Assembly: GCF_037055355.1 (NCBI RefSeq)
Contig: NZ_CP146350.1
Coordinates: forward strand, 2,875,001 to 2,939,000
DNA from: Streptomyces sp. DG1A-41
Lineage (GTDB): Bacteria; Actinomycetota; Actinomycetes; Streptomycetales; Streptomycetaceae
Direction: 5' to 3'
Length of the DNA: 64,000 nucleotides
Shown: positions 46,084 to 56,256 of the stretch, in pieces
Layout of the letters: each line of letters opens with the position of its first letter
Numbering within the stretch: the first letter of the stretch is position 1
Notes under the pieces: model-generated
Databases searched by the model: none
Told to the model about the DNA's origin: nothing
What the model saw: the letters and a program-made list of their open reading frames with translations, nothing else
Position numbers and translations under genes: made by a program

Positions 46084-48174
46084 TCAGGGGGCGTTCGCGG
46101 CCAAGGGCTTCCGCTCCTGAGGCGGGGCTGTCCGCCCCGTCGCGCGGGAGAGCCTCCCCGGCCACCACATCCGCCGCTCGAGCAGCACACTCGCCGTGGT
46201 CACCAGGTACGTACGCACCAGGAACGTGTCCAGCAGCACCCCCACCGCGATGACGAAGCCGAGTTCCACCAGCCCCACCATCGGCAGAGTCGTCAGCACC
46301 ACGAACGTCGCCGCGAGCACCACCCCCGCCGAAGCGATGACCCCACCGGTCGTCCACAGAGCGGTGAGCGCGGCAGCCTCCGGTTCGGCTCCCTTCACGG
46401 ACTCCTCCCGCATCCGATGCATGAGGAAGATCCCGTAGTCCACCCCGAGGGCGACCAGGAACACGAAGGACAGCAGCCCGAGTCCGGGATCCGTGCCGCC
46501 GAAGCCGAACACCGGCTCGAACACCAGCCCCCCGATACCGAGCGCCGCCCCCCACACCGCCACCACAGCCGCCAGCAGCAGCAACGGCGCGACGAGACTC
46601 CGCAACAGCCCGACCAGAATGACGAACACCGCGGCCAGCACCAACGGCACGATCACCTTCCGGTCCCGCGACTCGCTGTCGGCCAGGTCGATCTGCTGGG
46701 CACTGGGCCCGCCGACGTAGGCCCCCGTGGCATCGAGCCCGGCGCGCAGGGCCTCGATGGTCCGGGTCTCGGCCGCCGTCTCGGGCGCGGCGGTCGTGAA
46801 GACCGCGATCTCGCTCCACCCCGAGCCACTGCGCCCGGGAGCCACCTCGGCGACCCCCGCAGTCGCACGGGCCCGGTCCGCAACCGCGTCGGCCCGCTCG
46901 TCGGGGGCGATGACAGTCACAGGCCGGCTGCTGCGCTCGGGATACTCCCGCGCCAGCGTCTGCATCGCGGTGATCGACTCGGGCCGGTCCGTGAACGAGT
47001 CCTCCTGCTTGATGCTGCCGGACAGATTCAGGGTGCCGAGCGCCAGCCCACCGAGCAGCACGGCCCCGCCGACGAGCACGGTGACGGGCCGGCGCGTCGC
47101 CGAGGTCCCCATCGCGGCGAACAGCGACCGGCGGACCTTGGGCTCGCTGCCGAAGGCGGGGATCAGCGGCCAGAAGACCCGCCGCCCGAGCAGCACCAGC
47201 ACGGCGGGCAGCAGGGTCGTCATGGCGACCAGCGCGGCGACCACGCCGACCACGCCGACCGGGCCCATGCCGCTGCTGCTGTTGAGGTCGGCGGCGAGCA
47301 GGCACAGCAACCCGGCCGCGACGGTCCCGGAGGAGGCGAGGATGGCCGGTCCACAGCCGCGCAGGGCCGTGCGCATGGCGTCGTACGGCCGCTCGTGGCG
47401 CCGCAGTTCCTCGCGGTAGCGGGCGATGAGCAGCAGCGCGTAGTCGGTGCCGGCACCGAGGACGAGCACGGTCATCACGCCGCCGCTCTGGCCGGTGACG
47501 GTGACGTCGAACAGTTCGTGGAGTCCGTACCCGGCGGCCATCGCCATGGCGGCGGCGACGCCCGCGACGGCGAGCGGCACCAGCCACAGGAACGGGCTGC
47601 GATAGATCAGGATCAGCAGGACGGTGACGACGGCGAGCGTGGCCAGCAGCAGGGTGCCGTCGATCGTCTCGAACACCTTGCCCATGTCGGTGTTCAGCGC
47701 CCCGGGCCCGCCGACCTCGACGCGCAGCCCGCCGCTCCCCTCGGCGACCTCCCGCACGCCGTCCACGAAGGCGTTCCGGGCCTCCTCGTCCTGGCCCGGC
47801 TGGGTGCTCGACACCGGGTACATCAGGGTGGAGCCGTCCTCGGACGGCACGCCCCGCGGCTCGCCGGTCAGGTCGTGGGCGCCGCGCACCTCGGCGACCT
47901 GCTCGGCGGCCGTGCGCCGGTCGGCGTCGGTCAGACCGCCGTCCCGGTGGTACACGAGCACCAGGTCGGTCGACTCGCCTCCCGGGAGCCGGTCCTGGAT
48001 CCGCGCCACCTGCGTGGAGTCGGCGCTGTCGGGCAGGTAGTCGACGGCGCGGTTCTGCTGGATGCCGGCGAACTTCCCGGCGAGCGGCCCGACCAGCACG
48101 AGGGCGGCGAGCCACAGCCCGACCACCGCCCAGGGCACGGCTCGCCGCCGTGCGGTTTTCCTTGTGTCCCCCAC
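46084..48174 (-). CDS. MMPL-family RND-type transporter
   Basis: Membrane exporter of 696 residues with the two-fold RND layout: TM1, an extracellular loop (about 35-170) and a six-helix bundle (about 170-350), then the repeat. The MMPL motif GAGTDYALLLIARYREELRR is near 245 and its second-half mirror ALGVDYGIFLMHRMREE near 595, each with the Asp-Tyr proton-relay pair. Likely exports a lipid or hydrophobic compound. It precedes the kinase and regulator on the same strand, so it is the probable target or stimulus source. GTG 48174 with GGAG 8 nt upstream. Confidence 0.93.
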   Translation of the reverse strand: MGDTRKTARRRAVPWAVVGLWLAALVLVGPLAGKFAGIQQNRAVDYLPDSADSTQVARIQDRLPGGESTDLVLVYHRDGGLTDADRRTAAEQVAEVRGAHDLTGEPRGVPSEDGSTLMYPVSSTQPGQDEEARNAFVDGVREVAEGSGGLRVEVGGPGALNTDMGKVFETIDGTLLLATLAVVTVLLILIYRSPFLWLVPLAVAGVAAAMAMAAGYGLHELFDVTVTGQSGGVMTVLVLGAGTDYALLLIARYREELRRHERPYDAMRTALRGCGPAILASSGTVAAGLLCLLAADLNSSSGMGPVGVVGVVAALVAMTTLLPAVLVLLGRRVFWPLIPAFGSEPKVRRSLFAAMGTSATRRPVTVLVGGAVLLGGLALGTLNLSGSIKQEDSFTDRPESITAMQTLAREYPERSSRPVTVIAPDERADAVADRARATAGVAEVAPGRSGSGWSEIAVFTTAAPETAAETRTIEALRAGLDATGAYVGGPSAQQIDLADSESRDRKVIVPLVLAAVFVILVGLLRSLVAPLLLLAAVVAVWGAALGIGGLVFEPVFGFGGTDPGLGLLSFVFLVALGVDYGIFLMHRMREESVKGAEPEAAALTALWTTGGVIASAGVVLAATFVVLTTLPMVGLVELGFVIAVGVLLDTFLVRTYLVTTASVLLERRMWWPGRLSRATGRTAPPQERKPLAANAP

Positions 48175-48200
48175 TGTTCGGGCTCCCTCCGGTCCGGGTG

Positions 48201-48218
48201 TCTGGAACGGTCTCCAGA
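48201..48218. promoter_or_regulatory. Inverted repeat TCTGGA-N6-TCCAGA upstream of the MMPL gene
   Basis: 6-bp inverted repeat, 27 nt upstream of the MMPL start, in the expected promoter-operator zone for the adjacent NarL-type regulator. Confidence 0.4.
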
Positions 48219-48297
48219 CTCCCGGCGCACGGGGGGCGATTCGTCGGGCCCGAGGCCGAGTCGGGGGCTACTGCGGAGGGCGGTACGAGCGGCGGAC

Positions 48298-48313
48298 TAC
48301 TCCCCGGGGAGTA
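48298..48313. promoter_or_regulatory. 16-bp palindrome TACTCCCCGGGGAGTA
   Basis: Perfect palindrome 124 nt upstream of the MMPL start, between the MMPL and TerB-like genes. It could be a regulator site or a short hairpin after the TerB-like gene. Confidence 0.4.
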
Positions 48314-48359
48314 ACGCCCGTGGAGCAACACCCGAGGGGTGCCCAGCAGGGGCGCCGCT

Positions 48360-49058
48360 CTACGACGGGGTACGTGCCGCCGCCGCCAGCACCCGTGTCA
48401 CGTCGTCCGAGCAGATGGTGAGCGCGGCCCCCACCGTCGCGAGCACGTCCCGCTCGGCCGGTGTGTAGGGTCCGTCCGCCAGGGCGATGCGCGCCCCCTG
48501 GAGCAGGATCGATTCGCGGCCGACCGTGGCGAGGTGCGGGGCGAGCGGGTCCAGCGCCTCGTGCAGCTCTATGGCCAGCCCCGCGCCGCAGGGCTCCCCG
48601 GTGATCCGGCCGGTGTCCGCCTCCAGCGCCGCCACGAGGGCGGCCAGCTGCTCCTCCGTGCAGTCGTCGAAGCCGGCCGCGCGCACGGCGAGCACGGCGG
48701 CCTCCAGCGCCGTACGGGAACCGGCGCCGCCCGCGGCCAGCACGGCGAGGGCGACGGTGTGCACGGCGTCGCGGAGCATCGCGGAGAAGCGGGTGGTGGT
48801 GGGATGGTCGAGGACGTCCGTGCCGAAGTGACGGCGGCAGGCGGCGCACTCCACGACCGGGCCGGTCTCGCCGCGCGGCAGCACGGGCAGGCCGAGCAGG
48901 GTGAAGCGGCGTTGTCCGGTCAGCCGCTGGTAGTTGCGGTCGCCGCCGCAGCCGGGGCAGAAGAACTCTCCGTCACCGGCGGGCGTCCACGCGGTCCGGG
49001 TGCCCAGGATGCTGGAAAACCTGGCGGCATGGCCGTTTCGTCCCCGTCCTGGCAGCAC
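48360..49058 (-). CDS. TerB-like protein with N-terminal zinc ribbon
   Basis: Protein of 232 residues. A zinc ribbon (CPGCG near residue 34, CAAC near 71) is followed by an acidic all-helical TerB-like domain (about 90-230; AMLRDAVHTVALAVLAAGG, ARIALADGPYTPAERDVLATVG). TerB folds occur in tellurite/stress membrane-associated systems, but no other ter gene is nearby, so the role is unknown. GTG 49058 with GGAGG 7 nt upstream. Confidence 0.82.
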   Translation of the reverse strand: MLPGRGRNGHAARFSSILGTRTAWTPAGDGEFFCPGCGGDRNYQRLTGQRRFTLLGLPVLPRGETGPVVECAACRRHFGTDVLDHPTTTRFSAMLRDAVHTVALAVLAAGGAGSRTALEAAVLAVRAAGFDDCTEEQLAALVAALEADTGRITGEPCGAGLAIELHEALDPLAPHLATVGRESILLQGARIALADGPYTPAERDVLATVGAALTICSDDVTRVLAAAARTPS

Positions 49059-49188
49059 GTCGCACCTCCGTCACGCCGCACGGCAGCGTCGCCGCGCTTG
49101 CGTGATGTTAGCCACATCCATGAGGAGGAGTCAGTACCCCGGAGGAGACCTTTCCGTGACCCTCACAGGGATTGGCCGATAAGTGACA

Positions 49189-49223
49189 GGGCTCCGCCCG
49201 CCGGACATTGGCGGACAGAGCCC
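49189..49223 (-). terminator. Terminator downstream of leuA
   Basis: 14-bp stem (49189-49202 with 49210-49223, two G-U pairs) around GGACATT, starting 22 nt past the leuA stop. Confidence 0.6.
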
Positions 49224-49244
49224 ATGAACCCACGCTACGGCTGG

Positions 49245-50981
<1,737 letters not shown>

Positions 50982-51049
50982 TCAGGAGGTGTCCGGAAGG
51001 ACGGCCGACGACGCAGCACCAAGCTCCGCGGGGAGGGAGTCGGCCTCGA

Positions 51050-51109
51050 CTACAGGCCCTCGCCGCGGCAGCTAAGGAGAAGCAGCCCGAAACGCATGAT
51101 GCGCAGCAT
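51050..51109 (-). CDS. leuL: leuA leader peptide
   Basis: Short frame MLRIMRFGLLLLSCRGEGL (or from the second Met at 51097, 15 residues) ending 83 nt before leuA. It contains four adjacent leucine codons (CTG CTT CTC CTT), the hallmark of a leucine attenuator. Downstream, GGCCGAC...GTCGGCC (minus strand, about 51011-51046) can pair, and CTCCTGAGGAG near 50984 involves the leuA ribosome site. A further hairpin (51129-51140 with 51154-51166) lies upstream of the leader peptide, near the promoter. Confidence 0.75.
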   Translation of the reverse strand: MLRIMRFGLLLLSCRGEGL

Positions 51110-51288
51110 GCTAGCCGAGACACTCCGGGTGCGCGGGTCCGTATCAGTATGCGGGACCCGGCGCACATAAGGGGCAAAAAGTGCGCTATACCACTTCGCC
51201 ACGGAGAGCGAAGACCCTTGTCCTGGTATTTCACCAATCACGGTGGCTACTAGTGACAGTCTCGTCACGCAGTGCAAAGGTGCCGGAT

Positions 51289-52359
51289 ATGACGACTCAC
51301 GGGGGCTTCGAGCCCGTCTTCTGCACCATCGTTCCGCCCCATGTCCTCGACAAGCTCGCCCGGGCCGAGGACCCCGCGCTCGCCGGGCCCGCCCGCCGGA
51401 CCCTGGAGCGCGACGCCCTGGAGCGCACCCACCGCCGGCTGACCACGGTCGTCGGCGCCCCGTCCGTGGCCCCGCCCGCCGGGGCCGAGCCCGCCAGGCC
51501 GCACCGCACGGTCTACGACGCCCGGCACGGCACGGACCTGCCCGGACACAAGGTGCGTGGGGAGGGCGACAAGCCCGGCAAGGACGCCACCGTCAACCGC
51601 GCCTACGCCGGCCTCGGCGCCACCTTCGAGCTGCTCCTGAAGGCGTACCGGCGCGACTCGATCGACGGCAACGGCCTTCCGCTGGACGCGACGGTGCACT
51701 ACGACCGCGAGTACAACAACGCCTTCTGGAACGGCGAGCAGATGGTCTTCGGCGACGGGGACGGCGAGATCTTCCTCGACTTCACCATCCCGATCGACGT
51801 CATCGGCCACGAACTGGTCCACGGCGTCACCCAGTACACGGCCAACCTCACCTACTTCGGCCAGCCCGGCGCGCTGAACGAGTCCGTGTCGGACGTCTTC
51901 GGCTCGCTGATCAAGCAGTACACGCTCGGCCAGACCGCCGCCGAGGCCGACTGGCTGATCGGCGCGGGCCTGCTCGCCCCGCGGGTGACGGGCAAGGCGC
52001 TGCGCTCCATGAAGGAGCCGGGCACGGCGTACGACGACGACGTCCTGGGCAAGGATCCGCAGCCGGCGACGATGGACGACTTCGTCCGCACCGGCCGCGA
52101 CAACGGCGGTGTCCACATCAACTCGGGCATCCCGAACCATGCCTTCTACCTGGCGGCCACGGCCCTCGGCGGCCACGCCTGGGAGCGCGCGGGGCTGATC
52201 TGGTACGACGTGCTGACCGGCGGCGAACTGAAGGAGCAGGCGATGTTCGCCGACTTCGCCACGCTCACCGTGAAGGCCGCGCGGGAGCGGTACGGCGACG
52301 GGGAGGAGCTGGACGCCGTGTCGAAGGCCTGGGAGCGGGTCGGGGTGCGGACCCTGTAG
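51289..52359 (+). CDS. M4-family (protealysin-like) neutral metalloprotease
   Basis: Zinc endopeptidase of 356 residues with a short protealysin-type propeptide (about 1-60; FCTIVPPHVLDKLA) and no signal peptide, unlike secreted thermolysins. Zinc site HELVHGVTQY near 170, with third ligand Glu in GALNESVSDVFG near 192, and catalytic His in NNGGVHINSGIPNHAFY region (here DNGGVHINSG) near 267. Probably cytoplasmic or exported by an unknown route. The next gene encodes an emfourin-like inhibitor, as in protealysin operons of enterobacteria. ATG 51289 with AAAGG upstream; divergent from leuA. Confidence 0.93.
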   Translation: MTTHGGFEPVFCTIVPPHVLDKLARAEDPALAGPARRTLERDALERTHRRLTTVVGAPSVAPPAGAEPARPHRTVYDARHGTDLPGHKVRGEGDKPGKDATVNRAYAGLGATFELLLKAYRRDSIDGNGLPLDATVHYDREYNNAFWNGEQMVFGDGDGEIFLDFTIPIDVIGHELVHGVTQYTANLTYFGQPGALNESVSDVFGSLIKQYTLGQTAAEADWLIGAGLLAPRVTGKALRSMKEPGTAYDDDVLGKDPQPATMDDFVRTGRDNGGVHINSGIPNHAFYLAATALGGHAWERAGLIWYDVLTGGELKEQAMFADFATLTVKAARERYGDGEELDAVSKAWERVGVRTL

Positions 52360-52379
52360 TTCCGTACTAGACAGGTGCC

Positions 52380-52646
52380 ATGCGTATTCAAGTGAGGCGC
52401 ACGGGCGGGTTCGCGGGCATCGAGCGGCATGCCGAGGTGGATACCTCCGGCCGTCCCGATGCCCCCGAATGGCACGCCCTGGCCGAGCGAGCGGTCGCCG
52501 CCGGCCGGAGCACGCCGCCGATCGGGGTCCCGGACGGGTTCGGCTACCAGATCACCGTGGACGGGAAGACGGTGTACGCGGCCGACCCGCGGCTGACGGA
52601 CGAACAGCGGAAGCTGATCTCGCGGGTGCTGAAGGAAGGTGCCTGA
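52380..52646 (+). CDS. Emfourin-like protealysin inhibitor
   Basis: Protein of 88 residues (MRIQVRRTGGFAGIERHAEVD, then PDGFGYQITVDGKTV) matching the emfourin pattern: a small protein with the RxGGFAG N-terminus encoded directly after an M4 protease. In Serratia the homologue binds and inhibits protealysin (established for that family). It lies 20 nt downstream of the protease and is probably co-transcribed, keeping the intracellular protease in check. No signal peptide, consistent with an intracellular partner. Confidence 0.85.
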   Translation: MRIQVRRTGGFAGIERHAEVDTSGRPDAPEWHALAERAVAAGRSTPPIGVPDGFGYQITVDGKTVYAADPRLTDEQRKLISRVLKEGA

Positions 52647-52667
52647 CAGGTCTGCGGCGGCGGCCTG

Positions 52668-52697
52668 TTGACTTCTGTTACCGGCGGTACGGATGAT
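52668..52697 (+). promoter_or_regulatory. Possible promoter giving leaderless GH1 mRNA
   Basis: TTGACT (52668-52673), 18-nt spacer and GATGAT (52692-52697). The predicted transcription start falls on or near the ATG at 52704, and no strong ribosome site precedes it. Confidence 0.4.
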
Positions 52698-52703
52698 CCG
52701 CGC

Positions 52704-54026
52704 ATGGCGACTGACGCAGGCAATCCGATCCCCCGCTTCCCGGCCGGCTTCCTCTGGGGCGTGTCGACCTCGGCGCACCAGATCGAGGGCGCGGCGGACG
52801 AACGCGAACCGTCCGTGTGGGACGTCTTCACGGCCGAGCCGGGCCGGGTGAAGGACGGCTCGACGGCGGCGGTGGCCTGCGACCACTACCACCGCCACCG
52901 CGAGGACGTGGCCCTGCTGGCCGGCCTCGGCGTGAACGCCTACCGCTTCTCGGTCTCGTGGCCCCGGGTGCGGTCCGCGAAAGGCCTGGACTTCTACGAC
53001 CGGCTGGTGGACGACCTGTGCGCGGCGGGCGTCCGCCCGGTGCCGACCCTGTTCCACTGGGACCTGCCGGCGGACCTCGACTGGCTTCAGAGGGACACGG
53101 CCGCGCGCTTCGCCGAGTACGTCTCGCTGGTCGCCGGCCGCCTCGGGGACCGGGTGCCGCAGTGGATCACCCTCAACGAGCCCGCCGAACACACCCTGCT
53201 GGGCCACGCCCTGGGCGTGCACGCACCGGGCAGGCAGCTGCTGTTCGACGCGCTCCCGGCCGCCCACCACCAGTTGCTGGCCCACGGCCTGGCCGTACGG
53301 GCCCTGCGCGCCTCGGGCGCCACGGACATCGGCATCGCCAACTCGCACGGCCCGACCTGGGCGGCGTCGACCGAGGCGGAGGACGTGGACGCGGCCGAGT
53401 TCTACGACGTGCTGCTGAACCGTCTGTTCGCGGATCCGCTGCTGCTGGGCCGGTACCCGGAGGGCATCGGCGAGCTGATGCCCGGGGACGTCGAGGCCGA
53501 CCTGGAGGTGATCGCCGAGCCGGTCGACTGGTACGGCGTCAACTACTACGCGCCGACGCGGGTGGGTGCCCCGCAGGGCACCGACATCACCTTCGGCGGC
53601 GTCGCCATGCCCGCCGAACTCCCCTTCGCGGTCCGGGAGATCACCGGCCACCCGGTCACCGACTTCGGCTGGCCGGTCGTGCCCGAGGGCCTGACCGAGC
53701 TCCTGACCACCTTCCGCGACCGCTACGGCGACCGGCTCCCGCCCGTCGTCATCACCGAGAACGGCTGCTCGTACCCGGAGATCGACGACCAGGACCGCAT
53801 CGCCTACCTGGACGGCCATATCCGGGCCCTGCACCGGGCGCTGGAGGCGGGCGTCGACGTGCGCGGCTACTTCGTGTGGTCCCTGCTCGACAACTTCGAG
53901 TGGGCGGAGGGCTACGCACGCCGCTTCGGCCTGGTCCACGTCGACTTCGAGACCCTTCAGCGGACCCCGAAGTCGTCGTACCGCTGGTTCCGGGAGGTAC
54001 TGCGAGCCCAGGGGACTACGGCTTGA
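52704..54026 (+). CDS. GH1 beta-glucosidase
   Basis: Retaining glycosidase of 440 residues. Acid/base Glu in WITLNEPAEHT near 155, nucleophile in VVITENGCSYPE near 350; the N-terminal signature FLWGVSTSAHQIEGA and C-terminal YFVWSLLDNFEWAEGY are complete. Cytoplasmic (no signal), so it hydrolyses imported beta-glucosides such as cellobiose. ATG 52704 begins just before the domain. No sugar transporter or regulator is adjacent. The 3' end overlaps the convergent methyltransferase by 11 nt. Confidence 0.94.
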   Translation: MATDAGNPIPRFPAGFLWGVSTSAHQIEGAADEREPSVWDVFTAEPGRVKDGSTAAVACDHYHRHREDVALLAGLGVNAYRFSVSWPRVRSAKGLDFYDRLVDDLCAAGVRPVPTLFHWDLPADLDWLQRDTAARFAEYVSLVAGRLGDRVPQWITLNEPAEHTLLGHALGVHAPGRQLLFDALPAAHHQLLAHGLAVRALRASGATDIGIANSHGPTWAASTEAEDVDAAEFYDVLLNRLFADPLLLGRYPEGIGELMPGDVEADLEVIAEPVDWYGVNYYAPTRVGAPQGTDITFGGVAMPAELPFAVREITGHPVTDFGWPVVPEGLTELLTTFRDRYGDRLPPVVITENGCSYPEIDDQDRIAYLDGHIRALHRALEAGVDVRGYFVWSLLDNFEWAEGYARRFGLVHVDFETLQRTPKSSYRWFREVLRAQGTTA

Positions 54027-54828
54027 TGCCCACCCCGGTCCACAAGCTGACCTCGGCGTCCGTCGGGGCGTCGCCGTCGGTGGGGTCGGGCCGCCAGCGG
54101 TGGCCGACGGCGACACCCGGCTCGAGCAGCTCCAGGCCGTCGAAGAAGCGGGCGACGTCCTCCCGGGAGCGGAACTGCACCGGGGTGCCGGCCGTGGTGT
54201 AGATGTCGGTGACCTTCTGCCAGGTGGACGGGTCGAAGTCGGGCGTGCAGTGGCTCAGCGCCAGGGCGCTGCCCGAGGGCAGGGCGTCCAGCAGGCGGCG
54301 CACGATGCCGTACGGGTCCTGGGCGTCGGTGACGAAGTGCATCAGGGCGTTGAGGGACAGCGCGACCGGGCGGCTCAGGTCCAGGACATCGGCCAGTTCG
54401 GGTGCCTTCAGGAGCGCCTGGGGGTCGTTGACGTCCGCCTCTATGTACGTCGTACGGCCCTCGGCCGAGCTGCGCATCAGGCGCTCGGCGTACTTGAGGA
54501 CCAGGGGGTCGTTGTCGGCGTAGACCACGCGGGCGTCGGGGACCACGGACTGGGCCACCTGGTGCAGGTTGGGCTCGGTGGGGATGCCGGTGCCGATGTC
54601 CAGCCACTGGCGGATGCCGTGCTCGCGGGCGAGGACGCGGGTGGCCCGGTGCATGAAGGCCCGGTTCTCGCGGGCACAGACGAAGATGGCGGGGTAGGCC
54701 GCGGCGACTCGCTCGGCCGCCTGCTTGTCGACCTCGAAGTGGTCCTTGCCGCCGAGGTAGTAGTCGTACATGCGGGCGGAGTGCGGCCTGCTGGTGTCGA
54801 TGTCCCGCGTGGCCTGCGAGTTGGTCAT
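54016..54828 (-). CDS. SAM-dependent methyltransferase-like protein (Methyltransf_19/DUF574)
   Basis: Protein of 270 residues. The family N-terminus DTSRPHSARMYDYYLGGKDHF is present, SAM-binding motif I reads WLDIGTGIPTEPN near 75, and acidic VVYADNDPLVL is near 102. Streptomyces carry many paralogues; substrates are unknown. It is followed upstream by the DUF397/XRE pair on the same strand, 60 nt away, but no coupling is seen. Confidence 0.92.
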   Translation of the reverse strand: MTNSQATRDIDTSRPHSARMYDYYLGGKDHFEVDKQAAERVAAAYPAIFVCARENRAFMHRATRVLAREHGIRQWLDIGTGIPTEPNLHQVAQSVVPDARVVYADNDPLVLKYAERLMRSSAEGRTTYIEADVNDPQALLKAPELADVLDLSRPVALSLNALMHFVTDAQDPYGIVRRLLDALPSGSALALSHCTPDFDPSTWQKVTDIYTTAGTPVQFRSREDVARFFDGLELLEPGVAVGHRWRPDPTDGDAPTDAEVSLWTGVGIKP

Positions 54829-54888
54829 GTGGGGTGCCTCTCGTGGGGGGTGGTGGTGCGAGTCGGGCGCAGTGGGGATCAGGGGGCC

Positions 54889-55140
54889 TCAGTGGGCCGT
54901 GAGATGGTCGGCGAGGCCCTGCTTGACCCCCGCGACGAACGCGGTGATCTCCTCGGGCGTGTAGATCAGCGCGGGACCGGCGGGATCCGCCGACTGCCGA
55001 ACCGCCACGCGGCCGTCGGCGAGTTGCTTCGTCTCCACGCACTGGCCCCCGTTGGGGCCGCTCCACGGACGTTCCCAGCCCTGTTCCCCGAGGTCCGACG
55101 CGGGCATCCCGTTGTAGACGGCGCCCTCGGCGATGGTCAT
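54889..55140 (-). CDS. DUF397 protein
   Basis: Protein of 83 residues of the actinobacterial DUF397 family (WERPWSGPNGGQCVETKQL, then VAVRQSADPAGPALIYTPEEITAFVAGVK). Its ATG overlaps the stop of the XRE regulator by 4 nt, the typical pairing. Partners of this type act with Scr1/WhiJ-like regulators, controlling development or antibiotic production in the studied examples; the specific role here is unknown. Confidence 0.93.
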   Translation of the reverse strand: MTIAEGAVYNGMPASDLGEQGWERPWSGPNGGQCVETKQLADGRVAVRQSADPAGPALIYTPEEITAFVAGVKQGLADHLTAH

Positions 55141-56009
55141 GAGTACTCCTTCCGCATGCGGTTCAACAGCGCCTTGCTGTCCGCGGACGAGGTCTTCAGC
55201 GACAGCCGGTTGTGGGCCTCCAGATGGGCCACGACGTCGGCGCGCTGGTCGAGGTAGACGGACGCGGAGAGGATCTCGCTGTAGACGATGTCGGGCAGCT
55301 CCCGCTCCTCGAACCGGAAGTAGGTGAAGGGCGCGCACGCCCCGACGTGGGCGCCCGCGTCGAACGGCACGATGTCGACACTGACGTGCTCCAGCTCGGA
55401 CGCCTCCAGGAGCCGGTCGATCTGCTCGCGCATCACCTCGGGGCCGCCCACCACCCGGTGCAGCACGGCCTCCTCCATCACCACCCACAGCGTGGGCGCA
55501 TCCGGCTTCGTGAGCAGGCTCTGGCGGCGCAGCCGCAGCTCCACGCGCCGCTGAAGGTCCTCCTCGTCGTCGTTCGGGAAGCCCCCGCGCAGCACGGCCC
55601 GCGCGTACCCGGGCGTCTGGAGCAGGCCCGTGACGTACTGCGGCTCATAGGTGCGCAGTGTTCTGGCTCCGGTCTCCAGGCTCACGTAGGCGGTGAACCA
55701 GGACGGCATCACATCGCGGTACGGGTGCCACCAGCCGGGTTCGTTGGCCCGCTCGGCCAGGGTGACGAACTCGTCGATCTCCTGCTGCCCCGCCCCGTAG
55801 GTCTGGAGCAGCTTCTCGACGTAGAGGATCTTCAGGCCGACCTCGGCCTTCTCCAGGCGGCGGATGGTCAGCGGGGTGACGCGCAGGGCCTTGGCCGCGT
55901 CGTCGAGGGAGAGGCCCGCGGCCTGCCGTGCCTCATGGAGACGGCGTCCCAGGATCATGCGGAGAACGGTGGGCGCGCCGGCGCCGGTGCCTGATCGCGC
56001 GTCGTTCAC
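55137..56009 (-). CDS. XRE-family regulator, WhiJ/Scr1-like (DUF5753 C-terminus)
   Basis: Protein of 290 residues. Helix-turn-helix at about 15-75 (ILGRRLHEARQAAGLSLDDAAKALRV, then TPLTIRRLEKAEVGL). The DUF5753 domain fills about 95-280 (LRTYEPQYVTGLLQTPGYARAVL; VGACAPFTYFRFEE). GTG 56009 has AGGAGG 7 nt upstream. Coupled to DUF397 downstream and divergent from the ATPase at 56257, which completes the common Streptomyces trio. Confidence 0.94.
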   Translation of the reverse strand: MNDARSGTGAGAPTVLRMILGRRLHEARQAAGLSLDDAAKALRVTPLTIRRLEKAEVGLKILYVEKLLQTYGAGQQEIDEFVTLAERANEPGWWHPYRDVMPSWFTAYVSLETGARTLRTYEPQYVTGLLQTPGYARAVLRGGFPNDDEEDLQRRVELRLRRQSLLTKPDAPTLWVVMEEAVLHRVVGGPEVMREQIDRLLEASELEHVSVDIVPFDAGAHVGACAPFTYFRFEERELPDIVYSEILSASVYLDQRADVVAHLEAHNRLSLKTSSADSKALLNRMRKEYS

Positions 56010-56256
56010 GCCGTACCTCCTGAGGGGTCGTCACCGGCGCAAGCCTGACAGGGACTCGATCCCTCCGCCAAGCGGTCCAGAGCAGCGATACCTTCCTTCT
56101 GAAATTATCAGGCAGATGGTTGCAGCGTGAACTGCTCTGCGAGCATAGTTACTTGTGCGAACACGGTGCCGGAAACCCCTGACTCCCCTTTCCGGCCGGT
56201 CCGTTTCGCTCTCGCCCCTTCCTTGACTGCGCCCACCCCCACGGAAGGCGACCGCC

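Noticed and set aside
48360..49058. Tellurite-resistance operon
   Set aside because: Only a TerB-like domain is present; no terC, terD or terZ neighbours.
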